Source of the DNA: Bacillus sp. FJAT-22090
GTDB lineage: Bacteria > Bacillota > Bacilli > Bacillales_A > Planococcaceae
DNA: 64,000 nucleotides
Direction of reading: 5' to 3'
Assembly (NCBI RefSeq): GCF_001278755.1
Contig: NZ_CP012601.1
Location: forward strand, 2,914,001-2,978,000
The notes below the pieces were generated by a model. It was not told the origin of the DNA. It did not search any database and saw nothing but the letters and a program-made list of their open reading frames with translations. Made by a program: the position numbers and the translations under genes. Numbering within the stretch: position 1 is the first letter of the stretch; every line of letters starts with the position of its first letter. This document shows positions 9,460 through 18,901 of the stretch, one piece after another.

Positions 9460-9684
9460 TTTGTCCAGACCCTAGGCACCAACCCCTCGAGGTCGAATGG
9501 GAATCTTCTGCGTCCAACTAGTTGGACTACGAACCTTCCCATTCGCTTGTCGGAGGCCCACACGAAGTGGGTCATGCAGTCGTTGCGAAATGTTCTTTTA
9601 TTTTGCGACGAGCTTTGCGCAGGAGCACCACGATGTCGCGAATTTAGACTGTATCCCACTGACAGGCGCCTTGCACTTTTCTTA
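9460..9684. repeat. Multi-stem structured intergenic repeat inside a transporter operon
   Basis: Fills most of the gap between binding-protein stop and permease start. Visible parts: perfect 16-bp palindrome GTCCAACTAGTTGGAC (9512-9527), enclosed by GAATGGGAA (9495-9503) and its complement TTCCCATTC (9536-9544); GCCCAC/GTGGGT hairpin near 9556-9572; paired TTGCGAAAT/ATTTTGCGA arms near 9581-9608. Edges carry the phrases ggcaccaacccctcgagg and ggcgccttgcacttttctta, which I recall from a dispersed Bacillaceae repeat (memory, not a search). Its right end supplies the TAA stop of the binding-protein gene. Overlapping short frames here on both strands are not credible genes. Confidence 0.65.
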
Positions 9685-10998
9685 TTTTTTAAAAGGCTCA
9701 AATGAAATCTCTGCATTTTCCTGCACTTTTTGAGCTACTTCCGCTGGCGTTACTTCTCCTAAATACATTCCTTGTAATTCCGTTTCTAATACTGTTTTCG
9801 TTGTCGGATCTCCACTTACAAAGTTAATTACCCAGTAATATGGCGTTGAATTTGTTTCCACTGCTTTACTTAACTCACTAAGAAGTTCATCATTTGAAGT
9901 TATACCAGGAAGCGCACTAATCATTTTGAACTCTTCTACAAATAATTCTCCAAACTCTTTTGTTGTTAAAAATTCTAAAAATGTTTTTGCAGCTTCCTTG
10001 TTTTTAGAGTTCGCATTTATAGCAAATGATCCATCAACCCAAGTTGTCACTGTTTGATTGCCAGTTTTTGAAGGCATTGGGAAAAAGCCGTAATCTAAAT
10101 CTGCATTCAGTTCATTAACAACTGGGATTTCCCAGCTTCCAAGTGGGAACATTGCTGCCTGCTCCATAGCAAATAATGTACGAATATCTTCCATACCTAA
10201 TCCTTCTGAGTTAGCAGGGAAATATTTTTTCAAATCATTCATTACTTCAATTGATTCAACAAATGCTGGATCTGTAAAGTCTCTTTCACCAGTAACTAGT
10301 TTATCTGCGAAAGCATTTCCATCCACTACACCTGGTCCTACAATGCCATGTGTTAAAGATAGTAACCAGCTCTCTTTAGTTCCCATCGCAATTGGAGTAA
10401 TACCCGCTGCTAATAATTTTTCATTCACTTCCATAAATTCATCCCAAGTTGTTGGCACTTCAAGACCTTGGTCAGCAAATATTTTTTTATTATAGAAAAA
10501 TTGTGTTGAACTAATGTTTAATGGAACACCATATTGCTTCCCATCTTCTCCTCGAGAAGCTGCTAAATAGTCATCTGAAAATTGATCTAATCCCTTTAGG
10601 TCTGTAATCGGCTCAACAAACCCAGCTGCAGCTAGCTTTAATCCTGCTGCATACGGACGTAGATGGAAAATATCAGGACCTTCTCCCGCTTGTAACGCTG
10701 TATTTAAAACTGTGTTGTATTCCGTATTTTTAGTTGGACTAAACTCAACTTGGATATCAGGATTTGTTTCGTTGAACAAAGCGATAACTTTTTCGTATTT
10801 CGCTACATCTTCTGTACGCCAGCTACCTATTGTTAACTTTACTTTTTCTGTAGCTTCACTTACTTCGCCATTATCTTTACTATCACTAGCATTACTATTT
10901 GATGAAGTATCTTCACTATCGTCAGAACAAGCAGCTAAAATCAACGTAAATAACATGACAAACATAAACAGAAACAGGTACTTATTTGATTTTTTCAT
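9682..10998 (-). CDS. Sugar ABC transporter substrate-binding lipoprotein
   Basis: 438 aa from ATG 10998 (MKKSNKYLF), chosen because AAAAGGGGCG lies about 10 nt upstream and a signal peptide follows directly; the longer in-frame start at 11037 would bury it. Lipobox ILAAC, Ser/Asp-rich linker, then the CUT1 binding-protein fold (KLTIGSWR..., FNETNPDIQVEF, AGEGPDIFHL, SWEIPVVNE). Captures sugar outside the membrane for the permeases at 8455-9408 and 7616-8452. Substrate unknown; an upstream remnant of an AmiE/beta-lactamase-like hydrolase hints at cell-wall amino sugars (weak inference). Confidence 0.9.
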   Translation of the reverse strand: MKKSNKYLFLFMFVMLFTLILAACSDDSEDTSSNSNASDSKDNGEVSEATEKVKLTIGSWRTEDVAKYEKVIALFNETNPDIQVEFSPTKNTEYNTVLNTALQAGEGPDIFHLRPYAAGLKLAAAGFVEPITDLKGLDQFSDDYLAASRGEDGKQYGVPLNISSTQFFYNKKIFADQGLEVPTTWDEFMEVNEKLLAAGITPIAMGTKESWLLSLTHGIVGPGVVDGNAFADKLVTGERDFTDPAFVESIEVMNDLKKYFPANSEGLGMEDIRTLFAMEQAAMFPLGSWEIPVVNELNADLDYGFFPMPSKTGNQTVTTWVDGSFAINANSKNKEAAKTFLEFLTTKEFGELFVEEFKMISALPGITSNDELLSELSKAVETNSTPYYWVINFVSGDPTTKTVLETELQGMYLGEVTPAEVAQKVQENAEISFEPFKK

Positions 10999-11014
10999 TT
11001 TTAATACGCCCCTT

Positions 11015-11203
11015 TTAATTTGAAATGTATATATCATAAACCAACTCGTGAACCCCTTGTCTAAACTCTTTCACGTGAAAGTGTCTTCCATAATGCACTG
11101 CATTTGTTAGTAGTACTACAAATAACTTCCTCTTTGGATCCAACCAAATACTTGTCCCTGTAAAACCTGTTTCAATAAACCCCTTAATATAGTGTTGAAG
11201 CAT
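11015..11203 (-). pseudogene. Remnant: C-terminal piece of a serine hydrolase (beta-lactamase family)
   Basis: 62 codons containing TGFTGTSIWLDPKRKLFVVL and LTNAVHYGR, the C-terminal signature of class C beta-lactamase/AmiE-like serine hydrolases, including the KTG-box equivalent (HTG replaced by ETG). The catalytic SxxK and YxN parts are missing, so it cannot be an active enzyme. The first 9 or so codons do not match the family, as if a deletion joined unrelated sequence. A GGGGGTG lies 5 nt before its ATG at 11203, so the fragment could still be translated just ahead of the binding-protein gene (17-bp gap). Confidence 0.65.
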
Positions 11204-11548
11204 TTTTCACCCCCATAAAAATGCTCAAAATTCCGATAACTCAATATAACGAAGTTTTGTACTATAAATTAACAAAAATATTGAAATATTTTTTCAAAAA
11301 ACTCCGAAAACTAGTATTACTACAATTTGAGACAATTTATAGTTTTGAGCCCAGCCTCTCAAAACAGTATATTCATCCGTTTCTAGAAAATGTACATTCT
11401 TCTTTCAAATTAAGTTTATCTATAATTCGCCCCCGCCCACTTCTGCACCATCTTTTTTCTCTTCGCTAAATATTTTTATAATAATTTTTAAAAGGGTATT
11501 GTAATTTCTGAATATTTTACATATTATAAAAACTGAGAGGTGATTCAT
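11204..11548. other. Divergent intergenic region
   Basis: AT-rich gap between the leftward sugar-transport set and the rightward TetR gene. A plausible sigma-A-type pair for the TetR operon is TTGTAA, 17 bp, TATTAT close to 11500-11530. I saw no clear operator palindrome and no credible gene; the 82-codon frame at 11221-11469 has no ribosome site or recognisable sequence. Confidence 0.4.
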
Positions 11549-12157
11549 ATGTCAGAAATAATAAATTTGTCTTCCAATTCCCTACCACTTACAAAGAAAG
11601 GAGAAAAAACACGTCAGCACTTACTTAATATTGCAGAAGAAGTTTTTGGTGAAAAAGGTTATTTTAATGCTTCGATCGTTGATATTACCCAAAAAGCAAA
11701 TGTAGCTCAGGGAACTTTTTATAATTATTTCCCTTCGAAGCAGTCCATTTTCGAAGAACTTGTGCGTAACATGAGCCACACGTTTCGAAGTGAAATTCGA
11801 AACGCTATTAAGACAGCAGATAGTTTCGAAGAGTCACAAAGAATCGGCTTTCGTACTTTCTTTTCTTGGGTAAAAAATCATCGGAATTTGTATAGCATTG
11901 TTCAGCAAACTGTACTAGTGGACGAAGAGCTTTATCGTTGGTATTACGAGCGTCTAGCATCTGGATACATTAAAGGTCTAGAGGAAGCTATTGGTAAAGA
12001 AGAAATAAAAAAGTATGATACGGAAACAATTGCTTATTGTTTAATGGGCATAAGCCAGTTTTTAGGGATGAGATGGATTTACTGGGAGGATCGAGATGTA
12101 CCAGAGGATTTATTAGAAGACGCAATAGCCCTTATTTTCCAAGGTTTACGAAAATAA
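11549..12157 (+). CDS. TetR/AcrR-family transcriptional regulator
   Basis: 202 aa. N-terminal TetR helix-turn-helix (KGEKTRQHLLNIAEEVFGEKG...IVDITQKANVAQGTFYNYFPSKQSIFEEL, about residues 15-65) and a helical ligand-binding C-terminal domain. ATG 11549 is preferred over the GTG 9 nt earlier because GAGAGGTGAT then has proper spacing. First gene of a rightward set with acyl-CoA ligase, MaoC hydratase and KASIII-like enzyme, so an acyl-CoA or free fatty acid ligand in the manner of FadR-type TetR proteins is likely by context. Confidence 0.9.
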   Translation: MSEIINLSSNSLPLTKKGEKTRQHLLNIAEEVFGEKGYFNASIVDITQKANVAQGTFYNYFPSKQSIFEELVRNMSHTFRSEIRNAIKTADSFEESQRIGFRTFFSWVKNHRNLYSIVQQTVLVDEELYRWYYERLASGYIKGLEEAIGKEEIKKYDTETIAYCLMGISQFLGMRWIYWEDRDVPEDLLEDAIALIFQGLRK

Positions 12158-12175
12158 AAGCAGGAGTGATGCAGA

Positions 12176-13672
12176 TTGAAGGGTATATCACATTGGATTG
12201 ATCAGCGTTCTATCATAACACCAAATAGACTAGCTTTAATCGATGATCAGAGAAAACTTACTTATTTAGAAATGAGCAAAATGGTCAACCAATTTTCCGG
12301 AATATTACAGTCCACTTATTCTATAAAAAAAGGAGATCGAGTTGGCGTTCTGTCTCTGAATAGTATTGATTTCATTATTGTTTTATTTTCATTGGCAAAA
12401 TTAAATGCTGTGGCTGTTCCACTCAATATTCGCTTAACTGTCGACGAGTTAGAGTATCAGCTAAAGGACAGCGGACTTCAAACACTCATTGTTGACAACG
12501 ACAACCATACGAAAGGAAAAGAGTTATTAAATCGAACACGGTTTCAGTTATTAACATTCGAAACGATTAATCTAGCAAAAACAGAACCACTAATACCTAC
12601 CGAAATTGACTCAGCAGCTCCATACATTATTTGCTATACATCTGGAACAACCGGAAGGCCTAAAGGAGCCGTCTTAACCCAAGAAAATATGTTTTGGAAT
12701 GCAATTAATAATACTGTAGGACTTGATATTACTTCTAAAGATAAAATTATTACGTTATTACCGCTTTTCCATATTGGAGGAATCGGTTTATTCACATTAC
12801 CTGTACTGTTATGTGGCGGTACAGTTGTAGTTCCAGAGCGATTTAACCCTGAGCAAGCGTTGGAATATATAGAGAAGCATGAAATTACCATCGTTATGGG
12901 AGTTCCAACTATTCATGATGCTTTACGAAAAAGCCCAAGCTTCGAAACGACTAATGTAACCTCTGTTCGATTCTTTTATAACGGAGGCGCGCCATGCCCT
13001 GAAGAGTTAATACGTTGGTACTTACAAAAAGGGATTAGCTTTGGGCAAGGCTATGGATTGACAAAGACTTCCCCTACTGTATTTTTACTATCGGAAGAAG
13101 ACTATCACCGTAAAGTTGGCTCCATTGGAAAACCCGTTATGTTTACCGAGATACGAGTTGTTGATGAAGAAGCAAATGAAGTTTCATCTGGAGAATATGG
13201 CGAATTACTTGTAAAAGGACCGAGTGTCATGAAGGAATACTATAACCTCCCCGAGGAAACAGCTAAAGCGATTCAAGAAGGTTGGTTTGCAACTGGCGAT
13301 ATTGTAAGACAAGACGAGGAAGGCTTTGTTTACATTGCCGGCAGAAAAAAAGAAATGATTATTTCTGGAGGTGAAAATATATATCCTCTTGAGGTTGAAA
13401 AAGTCATTTACGAGATTGCAGATGTTGATGAAGCAGCTGTAATCGGAGTTCCCCATGATAAATGGGGTGAAACGCCTATTGCCTTTATTGTACTTAAAAA
13501 AGAGACAAACTTTACAGACGAGAAGTTGAAAGAGTATTGCACTAAAAAGTTAGCACGTTATAAAGTTCCGAGTCTTTTTAGAATTGTAAGCGCTTTACCG
13601 AAAAATGCGACGGGAAAAATCGATAAAGCAACTCTCAAAAAATATTATGTAGAAGAAGTGATGAGCTTATGA
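12176..13672 (+). CDS. Acyl-CoA ligase (AMP-binding family)
   Basis: 498 aa from a TTG start with CAGGAG upstream. ANL-superfamily motifs in order: P-loop YTSGTTGRPKGA (about residues 153-164), GQGYGLTKTSP (about 287-297), core TGDIV (about 377), hinge AGRKKEMIISGGENIYPLEVE (split here as AGRKKEMI and SGGENIYPLEVE) and the C-terminal catalytic lysine in NATGKIDK. Activates a carboxylic acid to acyl-AMP then acyl-CoA, most like medium/long-chain fatty acid CoA ligases. 18 bp after tetR; its stop overlaps the MaoC start by 4 bp, so expression is coupled. Confidence 0.93.
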   Translation: MKGISHWIDQRSIITPNRLALIDDQRKLTYLEMSKMVNQFSGILQSTYSIKKGDRVGVLSLNSIDFIIVLFSLAKLNAVAVPLNIRLTVDELEYQLKDSGLQTLIVDNDNHTKGKELLNRTRFQLLTFETINLAKTEPLIPTEIDSAAPYIICYTSGTTGRPKGAVLTQENMFWNAINNTVGLDITSKDKIITLLPLFHIGGIGLFTLPVLLCGGTVVVPERFNPEQALEYIEKHEITIVMGVPTIHDALRKSPSFETTNVTSVRFFYNGGAPCPEELIRWYLQKGISFGQGYGLTKTSPTVFLLSEEDYHRKVGSIGKPVMFTEIRVVDEEANEVSSGEYGELLVKGPSVMKEYYNLPEETAKAIQEGWFATGDIVRQDEEGFVYIAGRKKEMIISGGENIYPLEVEKVIYEIADVDEAAVIGVPHDKWGETPIAFIVLKKETNFTDEKLKEYCTKKLARYKVPSLFRIVSALPKNATGKIDKATLKKYYVEEVMSL

Positions 13673-14085
13673 TGAATTTTTTTGTTGGACAGACAGCAGC
13701 CTTTAGCAGAACAGTTACCGAGACTGATATTGTCATGTTCGCTGGTTTAAGTGGTGACTATAATCCTGTTCATGTAGATCAGGAATATGCTGTCGAAACA
13801 AGATTTGGATTGCGAATTGCACATGGTTTATTAACTACCTCTTTTCTCTCTAGGCTACTTGGCATGGAGCTTCCTGGAAAGGGATCGGTTTATTTAGAGC
13901 AATCCTTAAAATTTTTAGCGCCAGTTTTCATAGGAGATACCATTACTGCTAGTGCTGAAATTTTAGAGATTGACCAGGATCGTGGAATTCTTCGGCTAGA
14001 GACGATTTGTAGAAAACAGGATAACACGATTGTGTTAAAAGGAGAGGCCAAAATGATGATGCCCAAGGAAGGAGCAAAGATATGA
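13669..14085 (+). CDS. MaoC-type (R)-specific enoyl-CoA hydratase
   Basis: 138 aa hot-dog-fold protein. Carries the MaoC/PhaJ signature with catalytic Asp and His: FAGLSGDYNPVHVDQEYA, followed by GLRIAHGLLTTSFLSRLLG. Hydrates trans-2-enoyl-CoA to (R)-3-hydroxyacyl-CoA or the reverse. ATGA overlaps join it to the ligase before it and the KASIII-like gene after it. Together these suggest acyl-CoA based chain building or modification rather than simple beta-oxidation, since no acyl-CoA dehydrogenase or thiolase is present. Confidence 0.9.
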   Translation: MMNFFVGQTAAFSRTVTETDIVMFAGLSGDYNPVHVDQEYAVETRFGLRIAHGLLTTSFLSRLLGMELPGKGSVYLEQSLKFLAPVFIGDTITASAEILEIDQDRGILRLETICRKQDNTIVLKGEAKMMMPKEGAKI

Positions 14086-15083
14086 TACAAATTGTAAAAA
14101 CAAGCACTTATTTTCCGCCCCAAGTTGAAACAGCTCGTTTACTAGAAGTAAAAACAGGCATTCCAGAAAATGTGATAAAAGAAAAATTCGGTCTCTACGA
14201 AAAACATGTTGCTGATTCATCAATGCATGCTTCTGATATGGCCATTAACGCTGCCTTGCCGCTATTAGAGGTGGTTGATCCACTAAACATAGACGTTGTC
14301 ATTTACTTCGGAAGTCCGTTTAAAGATTATGGCGTTTGGTCAAGTGCCCCAAAAATCCAATATGAGCTCGGTACAAAAAATGCCTATGCTTTTGAAATAA
14401 TGAATGTCAGCTCTTGTTTTCCTATCGCCCTTAAGGTAGCAAAAGATATGTTAACTTCCGATAAAACACTAAACCATATCTTACTTGTTGGAGGGTGTAA
14501 GGAATCACAAATTATTGACTATCAAAATCCTAGATCAAGATTTATGTTCAATTTTGCTGATGGGGGTGCAGCAGCGCTTCTATCAAGAGATAATGGTAAA
14601 TTTGAAATTTTAGAGTCTACCATTTATACAGATGGTTCCTTCCATGACGATATACGTGTTCCAGCTGGAGGGTCTGTTCTTCCCGCTTCACACGAAACAG
14701 TGGAAGATAATCTCCATTTTATCGATGTAAAGGATCCTGCAGATATGAAAGAACGGCTTGACCCAGTATCTGTAGCAAATTTTGTAAAGGTAGTAAAAGA
14801 TTCAGTAGAAAAAAGCGGATATACATTGCACGATATCGATATGCTCCTACCACTGCATACAAAAAAGTCGATGTTTAAACAAATATTAAACGGATTAGAG
14901 CTTTCTGAAGATAAAGCAATTTATCTCGACCATCATGGTCATATGTCTTCCCTTGACCCACTTGTAGGACTCGATTTTGCTGAAGCTGATCAAAAACTTA
15001 AAAAAGGGGACATTGTTGTCACAGTGAGCGCTGGAACAGGTTACACATGGACAGCGACAACTTTAATAAAAATAAGAGACTAA
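14082..15083 (+). CDS. 3-oxoacyl-ACP synthase III-like condensing enzyme
   Basis: 333 aa, the usual FabH length, thiolase fold. The nucleophile lies in VSSCFPIAL (Cys112, same number as E. coli FabH Cys112); the first His is in LLPLHTKK (His259). The third triad position, normally Asn in a GNTS motif, reads GHMSS (His287). The protein is therefore a Cys-His-His member of the family rather than the classical Cys-His-Asn type, which argues against housekeeping FabH and for an acyl-CoA-linked condensing, transfer or hydrolytic role. Translationally coupled to MaoC by a 4-bp overlap. Confidence 0.85.
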   Translation: MIQIVKTSTYFPPQVETARLLEVKTGIPENVIKEKFGLYEKHVADSSMHASDMAINAALPLLEVVDPLNIDVVIYFGSPFKDYGVWSSAPKIQYELGTKNAYAFEIMNVSSCFPIALKVAKDMLTSDKTLNHILLVGGCKESQIIDYQNPRSRFMFNFADGGAAALLSRDNGKFEILESTIYTDGSFHDDIRVPAGGSVLPASHETVEDNLHFIDVKDPADMKERLDPVSVANFVKVVKDSVEKSGYTLHDIDMLLPLHTKKSMFKQILNGLELSEDKAIYLDHHGHMSSLDPLVGLDFAEADQKLKKGDIVVTVSAGTGYTWTATTLIKIRD

Positions 15084-15094
15084 GAAGGAAGAAA

Positions 15095-16321
15095 ATGAAA
15101 ACTTTTAAAAACAAAACGGTTTGCTTAGGTCTATTTTTATCACTTCTGTTGTTTATCTTTGGGTGTAGCTCCGATAATGGGGATACTGTAGAGGTTGAAG
15201 CGAATGATGCTGCACCTATTAAAATTGGTGTACTTGCATCTTTAACTGGTGGTTTAGAATCCTATGGAAAACAATCTGTTCAAGGCTTTGAGCTAGGTCT
15301 TGACTATGCAACAGATGGAACGATGGAAGTCGAAGGTCGAAAAATAGAATTTATTGTAGAGGATACAGAAACAAAAGCAGAGGTCGCAGTACAAAAAGCT
15401 ACCAAACTATTAGAAGAAGATAAGGTTGATTTTCTTGTAGGTTCTTCTAGCTCTGGTGACACATTAGCAGTTTTACCTCTTGCAGAGGAATATGAAAAAA
15501 TTATGGTTGTAGAGCCAGCCGCTGCAGATAGTATTACCGGCGCGGAGTTCAATAAGTATATTTTCCGCACAGCTCGAAATTCATCTCAGGATGCGGTCGC
15601 AGGTGCAGCTGCTATTGTTAAAAAAGGCGTTAAAATTGCTACCCTTGCTCCTGATTACTCATTTGGTCAAGATGGTGTTGCTGCTTTAAAAGAAGCAGCT
15701 ATCAAGCTAGGTGGTGACATTATTCATGAAGAATATGTGGATCCTGCTGCTACAGATTTTACTTCCAATATTTAAAAGATTATCGATCAAAAACCTGACT
15801 ATTTATATGTTATCTGGGCAGGCTCCAACACACCATGGAACCAAATCATGGATATGAAAGTACAAGAAAAAGGAATCAAAATCTCTACTGGTGTTGCAGA
15901 TATAGCCACTTTACCTACAATGAAACCTCTTGTGGGAATGGAAGGTTTTACGGTCTATTATCATGAGTTACCAGATAACAAAGTAAACACATGGCTTGTA
16001 GAGGAACACAAAAAGAAATTTAATGGGGAGGTTCCAGATCTTTTCACACCTGGTGGAATGAGTGCAGCATTAGCGATAGTAGAAGCAGTGAAGAAAACAG
16101 AAGGTAATACCGATACGGATACACTTATAGAGACAATGGAAGGAATGAGCTTTGAATCACCAAAAGGTACCATGACCTTCCGTCCAGAAGACCATCAAGC
16201 GCTCCAATCACTTTATGCAGTGAAACTTGAAAACAGAGAAGGATTGGACTATCCTGTCCCTGTATTAGTAAGAGAGCTAACTCCTGAAGAAACTGCTCCT
16301 CCGATTCGAAATACTAAATAA
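15095..16321 (+). pseudogene. LivK-like amino acid ABC binding protein with in-frame stop
   Basis: From ATG 15095 (AAGGAAG upstream) the frame encodes a lipoprotein signal (lipobox FGC), then a periplasmic-binding type I fold (KIGVLASLTGGLESYGKQ). It is cut by TAA at 15773-15775 after ATDFTSNI, then continues in the same frame from KIIDQKPDYLYVIWAG to 16321 (408 codons in all). Relatives have a codon such as Gln here, so one C-to-T change (CAA to TAA) explains the break. No LivHMGF permease or ATPase genes follow. Either a recent pseudogene, a sequencing error, or rare readthrough. Confidence 0.85.
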
Positions 16322-16339
16322 CATGTTTTCCGAGACTTA

Positions 16340-16373
16340 CCGCTCGCTTTTTACAGGCGAGCGGACTCTTTTA
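16340..16373 (+). terminator. Intrinsic terminator closing the acyl-CoA operon
   Basis: CCGCTCGC (16340-16347) pairs perfectly with GCGAGCGG (16357-16364) across a 9-nt loop, followed by ACTCTTTT. It lies 19 bp after the last stop codon. Confidence 0.85.
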
Positions 16374-16421
16374 CCATACCAAAAGAGTAATTTAAACACT
16401 TTTTGCTTTTGTCTAAATGAT

Positions 16422-16494
16422 TTAGTTGGAAATTTAGAGTGCTTAGTTGGAATAATGAACGATTTAGTTGGAATCTAAACGCAATTAGTTGGAA
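16422..16494. repeat. Phased decamer array A: 4 x TTAGTTGGAA at exact 21-bp pitch
   Basis: TTAGTTGGAA occurs at 16422, 16443, 16464 and 16485, each identical and each exactly 21 bp from the next. The 11-bp spacers between copies are unrelated in sequence. The array lies after the terminator at 16340-16373 and about 150 bp before the small lipoprotein gene at 16644. The remaining sequence of the gap 16322-16643 holds only that gene's promoter. Confidence 0.9.
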
Positions 16495-16574
16495 AGTGCC
16501 TTTTTTATGGAAGAAAACAATTACTTCCCTTAAATTTCTATTAAGCTTTCCGTAAGCGAGTAGTTAGAAAATAT

Positions 16575-16603
16575 TTGACTTCATTCACACTCTCTTCTAG
16601 GAT
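16575..16603 (+). promoter_or_regulatory. Sigma-A-type promoter of the 16644 lipoprotein gene
   Basis: TTGACT (16575-16580), 17-bp spacer, TAGGAT (16598-16603). The 35 element is near consensus and the 10 element is weaker. The gene's ribosome site AAAGGAG follows at about 16627. Confidence 0.5.
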
Positions 16604-16643
16604 AATGTTTTAGGACTTTATTTATTAAAGGAGTGTTTATGAT

Positions 16644-17048
16644 TTGAAGAAATTATTAGTAGCTTTTCTTGGATTAGCTCTACTTGCAGGGTGTTCCGAA
16701 GAAACGGTAGATACTAACGAAGATAATGCCGTAGAAACTGAAAATGTGGACGTAGAAGAAAATGTAACAATTGAAGAAAACGCTGAGAAAAGCGCTAATT
16801 CTACTGAAGAAAATAAGGGCCAAAGTGATATAAAAAGTTTCCCTGAGTTCGTAATGTTAGCTAAACATATTGATATGACTAAGTATATTGCTAAAGTTGA
16901 AACAGATAACGAAGGAACTCGTGTCATATTCTTTGAAAATAGTGAAGGTAAAAAAGAATACAAAAGCACCTTTGTTAAAAATGAAAATCGACTTAAAATC
17001 ATCAAGTTAGACGATGATGGTTTAATTTTCAATGAAATAATTAAGTAA
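16644..17048 (+). CDS. Small putative lipoprotein of unknown function
   Basis: 134 aa from a TTG start with AAAGGAG 10 nt upstream. Signal peptide MKKLLVAFLGLALLAGC with lipobox LAGC, a Glu/Asn/Val-rich acidic linker to about residue 60, and a C-terminal domain of about 70 residues (SFPEFVMLAKHIDMTKY...). No family recognised. Monocistronic: it has its own promoter and a shared terminator at 17081-17122. Confidence 0.75.
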   Translation: MKKLLVAFLGLALLAGCSEETVDTNEDNAVETENVDVEENVTIEENAEKSANSTEENKGQSDIKSFPEFVMLAKHIDMTKYIAKVETDNEGTRVIFFENSEGKKEYKSTFVKNENRLKIIKLDDDGLIFNEIIK

Positions 17049-17080
17049 TGAAAATTGCGAATCCAGAGTTTTAATCATAA

Positions 17081-17122
17081 AAAACCCTCAGCTCAAGTGT
17101 CACTTGCTCTGAGGGTTTCGTT
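17081..17122. terminator. Bidirectional terminator between lipoprotein gene and opuAC
   Basis: AAACCCTCAG (17082-17091) pairs with CTGAGGGTTT (17109-17118), with an inner AAGTG/CACTT stem. A-runs on one side and T-rich sequence on the other serve the two converging genes. Confidence 0.85.
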
Positions 17123-17131
17123 TCTAGTTAT

Positions 17132-18900
<1,769 letters not shown>

Positions 18901-18901
18901 C

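Noticed and set aside
9388-9733. Several overlapping frames on both strands between permease and binding-protein genes
   Set aside because: All lie in the structured repeat; none has a ribosome site or a recognisable protein family.
11221-11469. 82-codon + strand frame before the TetR gene
   Set aside because: No ribosome site, no family resemblance, and composition of noncoding AT-rich DNA.
16422-16494. Array A (and B, C) as CRISPR or as VNTR
   Set aside because: Units of about 10 nt with 10-11 nt spacers are far too short for CRISPR, and the spacers differ, so it is not a tandem duplication. No cas genes are present.
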